This document shows positions 37,780 through 46,780 of a DNA stretch of 64,000 nt, piece after piece. The stretch is from Clostridium sp. 1001275B_160808_H3 (lineage in GTDB: Bacteria > Bacillota > Clostridia > Clostridiales > Clostridiaceae), in contig NZ_JADNAT010000007.1 of assembly GCF_015550425.1 (NCBI RefSeq), positions 82,857 to 146,856 of the forward strand. Direction: 5' to 3'. The position numbers and the translations under genes were made by a program. Each line of letters begins with the position of its first letter. Within the stretch, counting starts at the first letter, position 1. The notes under the pieces were generated by a model, which was not told where the DNA came from, made no database searches, and saw only the letters and a list, made by a program, of their open reading frames with translations.

Positions 37780-38802
37780 GTGAAAAAGACGGTATCAATT
37801 GTTATCCCATGTAGGAATGAGGAAAATTATATAAAGAAATGCGTAGATTCTTTATTAAATCAAAGTTATCCTAAAGAATTAATTGAGATATTAATAGCTG
37901 ATGGAATGTCAACAGATAATACAAGAGCTATTATTAATGAAATAATAAAGGAGAATCCTTCTGTTAGGATTTTAGATAATAAAAAGCTTTCAGCTCCTTC
38001 AGGGATGAACCTTGGAATAAAGGAAAGTAAATCTGATATTGTAATAATATTTGGAGCACATGCATATGCAGATAAGGATTTTGTTAAAGAAAATGTTTTA
38101 GCACTAGAAAATAAAGAAGTTGGTTGTGCTGGAGGAGTTATAACAACTATTAATGATAGTATAAAAGGTGAAGCTATTGCAGAAGCAATGAGTTGTCCTT
38201 TTGGAGTAGGAAATGCATTGTTTAGATATGCAGATAAAGAAAGTTATGTTGATACCGTAGGCTTTGGAGCTTACGATAGAGAGTTTGTTCTTGGTATTGG
38301 AGCTTTTGATGAAGAGTTAGTAAGAAATCAAGATGATGAATTAAACTTTAGAGTTCAAAAGACTGGGAAGAAGATTTTATTGACTCCAAAGATTAAATCA
38401 ACTTATTATAGTAGAGGTGATTTTAAAAAATTATGGAGACAATATTATCAATATGGGTTTTGGAAGGTTAGAGTAATACAAAAACATAAAAAGCCAGCTT
38501 CAATTAGACATTTAATACCACTTATGTTTGTGTTATTTTTATTGTTTGGTGGAGTTGCTAGTATTTTTTCTAAATTAATTAGAATAGGTTATTTTGCTAC
38601 TATTCTTTTATATTTAATTTTAGATTGTTTATTTAGCGTTAAAATGTCTAAGAAGAAAAGCTTTAAACACTTTCCATATCTATTTATTACTTTCCCAATA
38701 TTACATTTATCTTATGGGATTGGATTTATACTAGGTATATTTAATTTTTATATTTTTAAAAGTAAAACAATAGAGGAAAAAAATAAAAAAATTTCAAGAT
38801 AA
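37780..38802 (+). CDS. GT2 family glycosyltransferase with C-terminal membrane segments
   Basis: 340 aa from a GTG start at 37780 with ATAGGAG; an in-frame TTG at 37762 lies upstream without a site. GT-A fold: VSIVIPCRNEENYIKKC, LIADGMSTDNT, and the acceptor region RNQDDELNFRVQKTGKKI with an ED-type catalytic motif. Three hydrophobic segments at 245-335 anchor it. Resembles succinoglycan ExoA-like transferases. Sugar specificity unknown. Confidence 0.88.
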   Translation: MKKTVSIVIPCRNEENYIKKCVDSLLNQSYPKELIEILIADGMSTDNTRAIINEIIKENPSVRILDNKKLSAPSGMNLGIKESKSDIVIIFGAHAYADKDFVKENVLALENKEVGCAGGVITTINDSIKGEAIAEAMSCPFGVGNALFRYADKESYVDTVGFGAYDREFVLGIGAFDEELVRNQDDELNFRVQKTGKKILLTPKIKSTYYSRGDFKKLWRQYYQYGFWKVRVIQKHKKPASIRHLIPLMFVLFLLFGGVASIFSKLIRIGYFATILLYLILDCLFSVKMSKKKSFKHFPYLFITFPILHLSYGIGFILGIFNFYIFKSKTIEEKNKKISR

Positions 38803-38832
38803 GCATTAAATTTATTTTTGAGGAGATAAGTA

Positions 38833-39942
38833 ATGAAAAACAAAATTTGTCATATTTCTACTGCACATAAAGAAAATGATAGTAGAATACTTTTAAAGGA
38901 GTGTCAGAGTTTAAGTAAAGCAGGTTATGATGTTTCTTTAATAATAAATTCAGATCACGATAAAACTTTATATGGAACTAATATAAAAGCGTTAGATCAT
39001 AGTAATACTGGTAGATTACATAGACTATTTAAAAAGAGTAGAATAGCTTTAGACAAAGCTATTGAATTAGATGCAGATTTATATCATTTTCACGATCCAG
39101 AACTAATAAAATTAGGGATGGCATTAAAGAAAAAGGGAAAGAAAGTAATTTATGATGTTCATGAAGATGTTCCAAAGCAAATTCTAGCTAAAAGTTATTT
39201 AGGCCCTATGTGGGTAAGAAAAATAGTTTCTAGAGGATATAATTTTTACGAGAAAAATAGAAGCAAAAATTTTGATGCAATTATAGCAGCAAGTGATGAA
39301 TTAGCAGCTAAGTTTGATAATAAAAATAGTATTTCAGTAAAGAATTTTGCAATAAGAGACGTAATAGAAAATGCAAAACCAATAAAAAGAGAAGATAATG
39401 ATAAGTTTGTTATAATTTATGTTGGGTCTATTACTAAGATTAGAGGAATTAGGGAACTTATACAAGTAACAGAACTTTTCTTAGGAAAAGTTGAACTTTG
39501 GATATTAGGACCTTTTGAAAGTGAAGAGCTAAAAGAAGAATGTATGAGTTTGGAAGGATATAAATATTGTAAATATTTTGGATCACTTCCCGTTAAAGAT
39601 GTTTATTCATATATCAAAGCAGCAGATTTAGGAATGTGTACTTTATATCCTACTGAAAATTATAAAGAAAGTATTCCAATAAAGGTACTTGAATATATGG
39701 CTTGTGAAAAACCATTAGTATTATCTGATTTTGAATTCTGGAAAAAGTTCTTCGGAAATGTAGGAAAGTATGTGGATCCTTTAGATATTAATAGTATTAA
39801 AGAAGGAATTGAATATTTCTCAGAGGATAGAAGTAGAATAGAGATTATAGGTAAAGAGAATAAAGAAAGCTTTATTAATAATTTTTCATGGGATAGAGAG
39901 GAAAAGAAGCTACTAGAATTATATGAAAAAGTGTTAAAGTAG
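38833..39942 (+). CDS. GT4-like glycosyltransferase
   Basis: 369 aa GT-B enzyme. N-terminus KICHISTAHKENDSRILLKE, then LYHFHDPELIKLG and VIYDVHEDVPKQI, typical of a GT4 subgroup common in capsule loci; donor domain with IIYVGSITKIRGIREL and VLEYMACEKPLVLSDF. Works with the two upstream transferases. Its AGGAGATAAGTAATG start is clear. Confidence 0.87.
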   Translation: MKNKICHISTAHKENDSRILLKECQSLSKAGYDVSLIINSDHDKTLYGTNIKALDHSNTGRLHRLFKKSRIALDKAIELDADLYHFHDPELIKLGMALKKKGKKVIYDVHEDVPKQILAKSYLGPMWVRKIVSRGYNFYEKNRSKNFDAIIAASDELAAKFDNKNSISVKNFAIRDVIENAKPIKREDNDKFVIIYVGSITKIRGIRELIQVTELFLGKVELWILGPFESEELKEECMSLEGYKYCKYFGSLPVKDVYSYIKAADLGMCTLYPTENYKESIPIKVLEYMACEKPLVLSDFEFWKKFFGNVGKYVDPLDINSIKEGIEYFSEDRSRIEIIGKENKESFINNFSWDREEKKLLELYEKVLK

Positions 39943-39963
39943 AGAATTAAGGGAGGATGCTAT

Positions 39964-40854
39964 ATGTTACTAAGTGGAATTTTAGCTTTAGATAGTAATT
40001 TTGAACTTTTTAGAGATGGAGAATTTTCATCTTTGGGATTAAATATTTCTGAAGCAAATGAAAAATTATTATCATTTATTGAAAGTGAGAAATTTTTAAG
40101 TCAATTAAGCAAAAGTATTTCATGTGTTATTACTACAAAGGAAATGGCAAGCAAGATTCCAGAAGAAATTGGTGTCATAATTTCAGAGGTTCCAAGAATA
40201 GATTTTTTCAATTTACATAATAAGTTAATTGAAAATAAAGATTATAAAAGAGAAGATTTTGAAACTGAAATAGGAGAAAATTGTGTTATTTCTCCAACTG
40301 CAATTATTAGTAATAAGAATGTTAAAATTGGTAATAATGTAGTGATTGAAGAATATGTAATTATTCGTGAGCATACTACAATTAAGGATAACTGCATAAT
40401 TAGAGCTAATACTGTAATTGGTGGAGAAGGCTACGAATTTAAGAGATATGATAATAAAACAATAGGAGTTGCTCATATTGGTGGAGTAATAATTGAAGAA
40501 AACGCCGAAATTCAATATTCTGCTTGTGTAGATAAAGCGATTTATCCTTGGGATAATACTATAATAGGAGAGTATAGTAGAATAGACAATCTTGTTCATA
40601 TAGCTCATGCTGTAAAAGTAGGTAAGAGATGTTTCATTACATCGAAGACAACAATAGGTGGTAGAACTATAATAGGAGATGATTGTTGGTTTGGAATAGG
40701 AGCAACTGTTTCAAATGGACTTATAATTGGAAGTAATTCAAGTGTTAGCCTTGGAGCTGTTGTTACAAGAAGTTTAAAAGAAAATAGTAAGGTTTCTGGT
40801 AACTTTGCAATTGATCATAATAAATATATAGATTTTATAAAAAATATCAGATAG
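39964..40854 (+). CDS. LpxD-like hexapeptide-repeat acyltransferase
   Basis: 296 aa. An N-terminal globular part (about 1-95), then left-handed beta-helix repeats (CVISPTAIISNKNVKIGNN onward) including the loop with IAHAVKVGKRCFI, as in LpxD-type N-acyltransferases. Lipid A is not made by such Gram-positive cells, so it probably acylates an amino sugar of the surface polymer. It is the last gene of operon C before a terminator. Confidence 0.83.
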   Translation: MLLSGILALDSNFELFRDGEFSSLGLNISEANEKLLSFIESEKFLSQLSKSISCVITTKEMASKIPEEIGVIISEVPRIDFFNLHNKLIENKDYKREDFETEIGENCVISPTAIISNKNVKIGNNVVIEEYVIIREHTTIKDNCIIRANTVIGGEGYEFKRYDNKTIGVAHIGGVIIEENAEIQYSACVDKAIYPWDNTIIGEYSRIDNLVHIAHAVKVGKRCFITSKTTIGGRTIIGDDCWFGIGATVSNGLIIGSNSSVSLGAVVTRSLKENSKVSGNFAIDHNKYIDFIKNIR

Positions 40855-40943
40855 GATATTATTAAGATATACAAAAAAATTAAATTAAAGATGAATATTT
40901 AAGATGTTTCTAATACATGGTTAGTAATATTATTTAAATTTAT

Positions 40944-40986
40944 AAAATAGTTCAATTTGTATATACCATAAATTGAACTATTTTTA
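40944..40986 (+). terminator. Intrinsic terminator after operon C
   Basis: 15-bp perfect stem AAAATAGTTCAATTT (40944-40958) with its complement at 40970-40984, then T-rich. A weak extended -10 (TGCTAAAAT, 40993-41001) just after it may start galU transcription. Confidence 0.8.
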
Positions 40987-41046
40987 TTAATATGCTAAAA
41001 TTAATTATAAATATTATGTAAAGATATGTGAATGAGAGGGATAAAT

Positions 41047-41916
41047 ATGAAAGTAAGAAAAGCTATTATACCAGCAGCTGGGCTTGGAACTAGGTTTTTA
41101 CCAGCTACAAAGGCTCAACCTAAGGAAATGCTTCCAATAGTTGATAAACCAACTATACAATACATTATTGAAGAAGCTGTAGCTTCAGGAATTGAAGAAA
41201 TTTTAATAATAACTGGAAGAAATAAAAAATGTATTGAAGACCACTTTGATAAATCAATAGAACTAGAAATGGAACTAGAGAAAAATCATAAAGAGGATCT
41301 TTTAGAACTTGTAAGAGGGATATCAGATATGGTTGATATTCACTACATAAGACAAAAAGAACCTAAGGGATTAGGACATGCAATATTATGCGCAAGAGCC
41401 TTCGTTGGCAATGAGCCATTTGCAGTATTATTAGGTGATGATGTAGTAGATTCAGAAGTTCCTTGTTTAAAGCAATTAATGGATTGTTATAAAGAATACA
41501 AGACATCTATTTTAGGAGTTCAAACTGTAGCTCATGAAGATGTAAGTAAGTATGGTATAGTAGATGGAATTCATATTGAAGATAGAGTTTATAAAGTAAA
41601 AAAATTAGTTGAAAAGCCAGCTATAGATGAGGCACCAAGCAATGTTGCTATTTTAGGAAGGTATATAATAACTCCTCAAATATTTGATATATTACAAAAT
41701 ACAAAGCCAGGTAAAGGGGGAGAAATCCAACTTACAGATGCATTGCAAACTTTAATTGAAAATGAAGCTATGTATGCTTACAATTTTGAAGGAAGAAGAT
41801 ATGACGTAGGAGATAAGCTTGGTTTCTTACAAGCTACTGTTGAGTTTGCTTTAAAAAGAGAAGAGCTTAGAGAACCATTTATACAATACTTAACAAATAG
41901 AGATTGGAAAAAATAA
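41047..41916 (+). CDS. galU: UTP-glucose-1-phosphate uridylyltransferase
   Basis: 289 aa from the ATG at 41047 (GAGAGGG site), the usual start [20 protein letters not shown]; an in-frame ATG at 41032 lies in the site itself. Motifs [28 protein letters not shown] and VEKP with the nucleotide-binding Lys. It makes UDP-glucose, a donor and precursor for surface glycans, which fits its place after operon C. gtaB is the Bacillus name. Confidence 0.96.
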   Translation: MKVRKAIIPAAGLGTRFLPATKAQPKEMLPIVDKPTIQYIIEEAVASGIEEILIITGRNKKCIEDHFDKSIELEMELEKNHKEDLLELVRGISDMVDIHYIRQKEPKGLGHAILCARAFVGNEPFAVLLGDDVVDSEVPCLKQLMDCYKEYKTSILGVQTVAHEDVSKYGIVDGIHIEDRVYKVKKLVEKPAIDEAPSNVAILGRYIITPQIFDILQNTKPGKGGEIQLTDALQTLIENEAMYAYNFEGRRYDVGDKLGFLQATVEFALKREELREPFIQYLTNRDWKK

Positions 41917-41931
41917 TTAATACGGGTATAT

Positions 41932-41967
41932 AAAAAGTTGGATGAAATTAACTCATCCAACTTTTTT
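41932..41967. terminator. Bidirectional terminator between galU and trpS
   Basis: 14-bp stem AAAAAGTTGGATGA (41932-41945) with TCATCCAACTTTTT (41953-41966). Confidence 0.9.
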
Positions 41968-41969
41968 AA

Positions 41970-42980
41970 TTATCCCCTAGGAATAAACCCAATCTTCTTT
42001 TGCATTTTTCTAAGTGTTTTCATTGAAATATAGTTTGCTTTTTCAGCACCTAGTTTGTAGATATCTTCTAATGCTTTTTTGTCTTTAAGGATTTCTTTGA
42101 CTTTATTTTGAATTGGTTCTAATTCGCTAACTATAGCATCAGCAACATCTTTCTTTAAATCAGCATAGCCTTTATCTTTATAGTAAGCTACAAGTTCTTC
42201 TGCTGTTGAACCATTAATTGCTATTAGAAGATCAAGTAAATTTTTAACACCTGGTTGTTCATCAGAATAATTTATAACTCCAAGGCTATCAGTTACAGCT
42301 CTAGAAACTTTTTTTCTTATTACTTCAGGTGGATCCATTATTAAGATGTAAGCATTTGGATTGTCATCTGATTTAGACATCTTTTTAGTTGGATCTTGTA
42401 AACTCATAACCTTAGCTCCAACCTTTGGAATATAAGGATCTGGAATTTTAAATGTTGGGCTATAAGTATTGTTAAATCTGTTAGCAATATCTCTAGCTAT
42501 TTCTAGATGTTGTTTTTGGTCTTGGCCAACAGGCACTAAATCTGTATTGTATAAAAGAATATCAGCAGCCATTAAAACTGGATAAGTAAATAGGCCTGCC
42601 CCTATTGAATCACCGTATCTTTGTGATTTATCTTTATATTGAGTCATTCTGCTAAGTTCACCCATATAAGTGTTACATGTTAAAAGCCATGCACATTCGC
42701 TATGAGCAGGAACATGTGATTGAATAAATAAAGTATTCTTTTCAGGAACTATACCTGAAGCTATATATATTGCAAGGACTTCAAGAGTTCTTTGTCTTAA
42801 ATCCTTAGGTTCTTGTCTAACAGTTATTGCATGTAAATCAACTACACAAAAATAACAATCAAATTCATCTTGAAGGGCAACCCAATTTTTTATTGCTCCT
42901 AAATAATTTCCTAAAGTTAATTGTCCAGAAGGTTGGATTCCACTAAAAATAACCTTCTTTTGTTCTGTATTATTTTCCAA
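41970..42980 (-). CDS. trpS: Tryptophanyl-tRNA synthetase
   Basis: 336 aa class Ic synthetase, usual length. HIGH-type motif in GIQPSGQLTLGNYLGA at the N-terminus and KMSKS in DPTKKMSKSDDNPNA. It charges tRNA-Trp. Start is TTG at 42980 with AAAGGAG at 8 bp. It has its own promoter at 43036-43064 with a leader of only about 50 nt, too short for a T-box. Confidence 0.97.
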   Translation of the reverse strand: MENNTEQKKVIFSGIQPSGQLTLGNYLGAIKNWVALQDEFDCYFCVVDLHAITVRQEPKDLRQRTLEVLAIYIASGIVPEKNTLFIQSHVPAHSECAWLLTCNTYMGELSRMTQYKDKSQRYGDSIGAGLFTYPVLMAADILLYNTDLVPVGQDQKQHLEIARDIANRFNNTYSPTFKIPDPYIPKVGAKVMSLQDPTKKMSKSDDNPNAYILIMDPPEVIRKKVSRAVTDSLGVINYSDEQPGVKNLLDLLIAINGSTAEELVAYYKDKGYADLKKDVADAIVSELEPIQNKVKEILKDKKALEDIYKLGAEKANYISMKTLRKMQKKIGFIPRG

Positions 42981-43035
42981 TTAAAGCACTCCTTTCATTT
43001 GTGCATGTTATATATAACGTTTAACTATAGTATTA

Positions 43036-43064
43036 ATTATAGATTTGGAAAATTCTCATGTCAA
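43036..43064 (-). promoter_or_regulatory. Consensus sigma-A promoter of trpS
   Basis: On the minus strand TTGACA (43059-43064), 17 bp, TATAAT (43036-43041). Confidence 0.8.
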
Positions 43065-43130
43065 CAAAGAATGACATTATACAAGATTTAATAAATTTTA
43101 TGTATAGGATATGGTAGTGATTTTAAGTAG

Positions 43131-43260
43131 TAAAAGTTTATATATGTAGTCCTTTAATGAGATATAAAAAGTCTTATATAACTTTAATTTTCTGATTCAA
43201 TTTTGTAACTATAGATTTAAAATTAATATACCCTAAAAGTTTATATTTGTAGCTTTATAA
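43131..43260 (+). repeat. Direct repeat pair in the trpS/sugar-importer intergenic region
   Basis: TAAAAGTTTATATATGTAG (43131-43149) recurs as TAAAAGTTTATATTTGTAG (43234-43252), 103 bp apart, each followed by a CTTTA-containing stretch. No gene is seen between 42981 and 43388. Confidence 0.4.
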
Positions 43261-43267
43261 GGAAGTT

Positions 43268-43289
43268 TAATTGTATAATATTACAATTA
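43268..43289 (+). promoter_or_regulatory. Palindromic operator candidate
   Basis: TAATTGTA (43268-43275) and TACAATTA (43282-43289) form a perfect palindrome with a 6-bp centre, ending 19 bp before the -35 of the sugar importer promoter. Confidence 0.4.
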
Positions 43290-43308
43290 AAATGATATTG
43301 TTATAAGT

Positions 43309-43337
43309 TTGACAAAATCAGAATTAAAAGTTAGAAT
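43309..43337 (+). promoter_or_regulatory. Promoter of the sugar ABC importer operon
   Basis: TTGACA (43309-43314), 17 bp, TAGAAT (43332-43337), about 50 bases before the start of the ATPase gene. Confidence 0.75.
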
Positions 43338-43388
43338 TATATAGGTTTTTTATGTGTTTTATGTAAGCCTACTGTGGAGGTGATTTAT

Positions 43389-44630
43389 ATTAGCTATATA
43401 GAATTTAATGATTTATCAAAGAAATATAAAAATAGTGGTAAATATGCAATTAAAGATATAAATTTCACAATAGAAAAAGGTGAGTTTGTAGTTATCGTTG
43501 GGCCTAGTGGTAGTGGTAAATCAACTCTTTTAGATTTAATTTGTGGATTTGAGGACATTACTGAAGGAAATATAAAAATAGATAATAAAATAATTAATAA
43601 CATAGAACCAAAAGACAGAAATGTTTCAATGGTATTTCAAAACTATGCTTTATATCCTCATTTAACAGCATATGAAAATATTGCTTTTGGAATGAAGATA
43701 AGAAAAGTAAGGAAGAGTGAAATAAATGAAAAGGTAATGTGGGCAGCTAAGATATTACATCTTGAAGATTGTCTAAAATCAAAGCCTAAAAATTTATCTG
43801 GAGGACAAAGACAGAGAATAGCTCTTGCTAGAGCAATGGTAAGGAATCCTAAGGTATTTTTAATGGATGAACCATTGTCTAATTTAGATGCAAAGCTTAG
43901 AACAGCAACTTCTAATGAAATAACAAATTTACATAAGGAATTAAATGCAACTACTATATATGTTACACATGATCAAGTAGAAGCTTTAACAATGGCAGAT
44001 AAAATAGTTATATTAAATGAAGGAGAAATTCAGCAAATAGGAACTCCTTTAGAAATTTATAAAAATCCTAGTAATGTTTTTGTAGCCACATTTATTGGAA
44101 GGCCTCAAATGAATTTATTTAATTTATCTATAAAGGAAGATTATATGTTACTAAATGATTCTATTAAATTTATTAAACCAATAGAGTTTAATGATTTAGA
44201 TATAGGTGAATATATAATTGGGTTAAGAGCAGAAGATATTAAAAATATAGATAATATAAATAGAGACATTAACAATAAAGATATTTTACATCATGTAGAT
44301 AAGAATGAAAATAAAGATTGTATAAAGGATACAAATGAATCTAATAAAATTGATGATAATGCAGATAATGTAAATAACTATGATAGAGATTGTAGCAATA
44401 AGGATTATAAGGAGAATACAAATAAAAACTTTATAGATGCTACCATAGAGAAAATCGAGTATTTAGGAAGTGAAACTATTTATCATCTTTTATATGAAGG
44501 AATAAGATTTACATGGAAATCTCATGATATGAATGATTTAAAGATAGATGAAAAGGTTAATATTAGTTTTAACTTTACTAAGGCTAATATTTTTAATAAA
44601 TTAACACAAAAAAATATAAGGAGTAAGTAA
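43389..44630 (+). CDS. Sugar ABC importer ATP-binding protein (MalK/UgpC type), probable AUU start
   Basis: About 414 aa. Walker A GPSGSGKST, Q-loop FQNYALYPH, signature LSGGQRQRIALA, Walker B VFLMDEPLSNLDAKLR and His in VTHDQVEA are intact. The start is odd: GGAGGTGAT at 43376-43384 is an excellent ribosome site, and 8 nt after GGAGG comes ATT (43389), giving (M)SYIEFNDLSKKY, the usual family N-terminus. The GTGs at 43374 and 43380 overlap the site itself. A stretch of about 60 residues rich in Asn, Asp and Lys (44250-44430) interrupts the C-terminal TOBE-type regulatory region. It powers the two permeases downstream. Confidence 0.88.
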   Translation: MSYIEFNDLSKKYKNSGKYAIKDINFTIEKGEFVVIVGPSGSGKSTLLDLICGFEDITEGNIKIDNKIINNIEPKDRNVSMVFQNYALYPHLTAYENIAFGMKIRKVRKSEINEKVMWAAKILHLEDCLKSKPKNLSGGQRQRIALARAMVRNPKVFLMDEPLSNLDAKLRTATSNEITNLHKELNATTIYVTHDQVEALTMADKIVILNEGEIQQIGTPLEIYKNPSNVFVATFIGRPQMNLFNLSIKEDYMLLNDSIKFIKPIEFNDLDIGEYIIGLRAEDIKNIDNINRDINNKDILHHVDKNENKDCIKDTNESNKIDDNADNVNNYDRDCSNKDYKENTNKNFIDATIEKIEYLGSETIYHLLYEGIRFTWKSHDMNDLKIDEKVNISFNFTKANIFNKLTQKNIRSK

Positions 44631-44631
44631 G

Positions 44632-45906
44632 ATGAAGGCAAGGAAAATAATTAGTACTTTATTAATGTTACCTATACTTATGGTTGGATGCGCTAAGGCT
44701 GAAGAAAAGAAAAATGATGAAATAGGTGGAACTATAAAGGTGGTTACATCTAGAACAGATGCAGACAAGCTATTTGAAAAAATGGAAGAGGATTTTAAAA
44801 AGTTATATCCAAGTGTTGAGGATATAATATGGGAATCAGCTGCAGATTATGACAATTACATAATGACTAGAATGAATACTAAAGATTATGGTGATGTTTT
44901 ATTTCTTCCATTCACTATGAATGGTACTCCAGAAGAATATGAAAATTATTTTGAACCATTAGGAAAAGTTGAGGAATTAGAAGAAAAGTACATAGATGTT
45001 ACAGAAGCAGATTATGATGGTATATCATACGGATTACCAGCAGCTGTAAATTCACTAGGAATTATATATAATGAAGAAGTTCTTAAAAAGGCAGGAGTAG
45101 AATCTATGCCAACATCAACAGAAGAAATGATAGAAGCAGCAAAGAAAGTGAAAGAAAATACAGATGCTATACCTTTCTATACAAATTATAATAAAACACT
45201 AGGTACTTGGGGTGGAACTTTAACATCTTATGGCGGAGAGCAATATAGATCAGAAATGTTAAATGTAGGAACAGCCTTTAAAGAAGGTCAACCAATACGT
45301 GAAATAATGGATTTATTTTATGAGTTATCTTCAAATGGACTTATAGAAGAGGATCCAGTTACAGGTGATTTTGCTAAGTCACTACAAATGCTTGCAGATG
45401 GTAAAGTTGCAATGATAATGAAGGGTTCTCAAGATGCAAAGATGATTCAAGGTCTAAGCACAAACAATAGCAAAATAAATATAGCTCCACTACCAGTAAA
45501 GTTTAATGGACAAACAAGTATTGCATTTGGAGCACCATCAGTAATAGGAATAAATAAAAATAGTGAAAATAAAGCAACAGCTAAAGCATTTTTAGATTTC
45601 TTTATTTCAGCTAAAAGTGGATATGCAGATGATTTAGGTGGAATGTCACCAAGCAAAGAAGATTTAACTGACGAACAAAAAGTAATGTTTGAAAACAATA
45701 ATATAATATTAACTGTACCAACTGAAACACCAGAAGTTGATGCAAAATACACTGCAATAGCTAATGAAGTAGGTGTTGGTAGATTAACAGATGTACTTCA
45801 AAAGGTTATTAATATAGGAATGTATCCAAATCAAAATGAAAGTTATAGTGATTATATCAATTCATTAGAAGCTAAATGGGAAGCAGCAGTAAAAGCAAAT
45901 GAATAA
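44632..45906 (+). CDS. Extracellular sugar-binding lipoprotein of an ABC importer
   Basis: 424 aa. Lipoprotein signal with lipobox LMVGC (lipid Cys at about 20), then a family 1 solute-binding fold: YDNYIMTRMNTKDYGDVLF, YGLPAAVNSLGIIYNEEVL and KAFLDFFISAKSGYAD. It should catch a sugar or oligosaccharide for the permeases that follow. Substrate not recognisable. AAGGAG site, 1 bp after the ATPase stop. Confidence 0.92.
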   Translation: MKARKIISTLLMLPILMVGCAKAEEKKNDEIGGTIKVVTSRTDADKLFEKMEEDFKKLYPSVEDIIWESAADYDNYIMTRMNTKDYGDVLFLPFTMNGTPEEYENYFEPLGKVEELEEKYIDVTEADYDGISYGLPAAVNSLGIIYNEEVLKKAGVESMPTSTEEMIEAAKKVKENTDAIPFYTNYNKTLGTWGGTLTSYGGEQYRSEMLNVGTAFKEGQPIREIMDLFYELSSNGLIEEDPVTGDFAKSLQMLADGKVAMIMKGSQDAKMIQGLSTNNSKINIAPLPVKFNGQTSIAFGAPSVIGINKNSENKATAKAFLDFFISAKSGYADDLGGMSPSKEDLTDEQKVMFENNNIILTVPTETPEVDAKYTAIANEVGVGRLTDVLQKVINIGMYPNQNESYSDYINSLEAKWEAAVKANE

Positions 45907-46780
45907 TATAAACTTAAGAAAAAAAGAAAGAAAAATTATTTTTCTCTTTCTTTTTTTTCCACTTTTATTATTATTTTTATTTGGATTTTTACCTATAATA
46001 GAGCTATTTATATATAGCTTCACTTCATGGAATGGTATATCAAAGACTAAGGAGTTCGTTGGTTTTGACAATTACATAAAGGTTTTAACAGATCCATCAT
46101 ATTTTCAAGTATTTAAAAATAGCCTATATTACTTTTTATCTGGAATACTTCAAATAATAGTAGCAATGTTTTTTGCTATAATGCTTTCTTTTAAAGTTAA
46201 ATTTAAAAGTTTTTTTAAGGCTACATTTGTATTTCCAACTCTTATAAGTGGAGTTGCTATATCGATGATATTTAGAATATTCTTTGAACCAGGAGGAACT
46301 TTTGATGCTTCATTAGGAGCTTTAGGTCTTGGAGAGTTTATACATTATTGGCTTGGAGATCCTAGGTTTGTTAATTATACATTAGCTAGCATATCACTTT
46401 GGAGATTTACAGGTAGAAGTTTTATTATGTATTTTGGAGCAATTCAATCTATACCAAAGGAATACATAAAGGCAGCAGAAATAGAAGGAGCTTCTGTAAT
46501 GCAAAAGGTTAGATATGTGATATTACCTAATATACATACAATAGTTAAGATAAATTTTATATTACTAATTATAGGTGCAATTTCTGTTTTTGAAATACCT
46601 ATGATAATGACTAATGGCTCAAATGGAACGAGTACATTTTTATTACAAACTATGAAAACTGCATTTGAGCAAAAGAAAATAGGACTTGCAGCTAGTATGG
46701 CAGTAATAATTACAATAATAATTGTAATTGCAACTCTTATTCAAAAGAAGGTGTATAGTAATGATGAAGATGAGTATTAA
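45899..46780 (+). CDS. Sugar ABC importer permease (MalF-like)
   Basis: 293 aa with six membrane segments. The EAA loop reads EYIKAAEIEGASVMQKVRYVILPNI, typical of CUT1 permeases. Its start overlaps the end of the binding-protein gene by 8 nt, so it is probably coupled in translation. Confidence 0.92.
   Translation: MNNINLRKKERKIIFLFLFFPLLLLFLFGFLPIIELFIYSFTSWNGISKTKEFVGFDNYIKVLTDPSYFQVFKNSLYYFLSGILQIIVAMFFAIMLSFKVKFKSFFKATFVFPTLISGVAISMIFRIFFEPGGTFDASLGALGLGEFIHYWLGDPRFVNYTLASISLWRFTGRSFIMYFGAIQSIPKEYIKAAEIEGASVMQKVRYVILPNIHTIVKINFILLIIGAISVFEIPMIMTNGSNGTSTFLLQTMKTAFEQKKIGLAASMAVIITIIIVIATLIQKKVYSNDEDEY

Noticed and set aside
42981..43035. T-box riboswitch before trpS
   Set aside because: The consensus promoter leaves a leader of about 50 nt with no T-box sequence.
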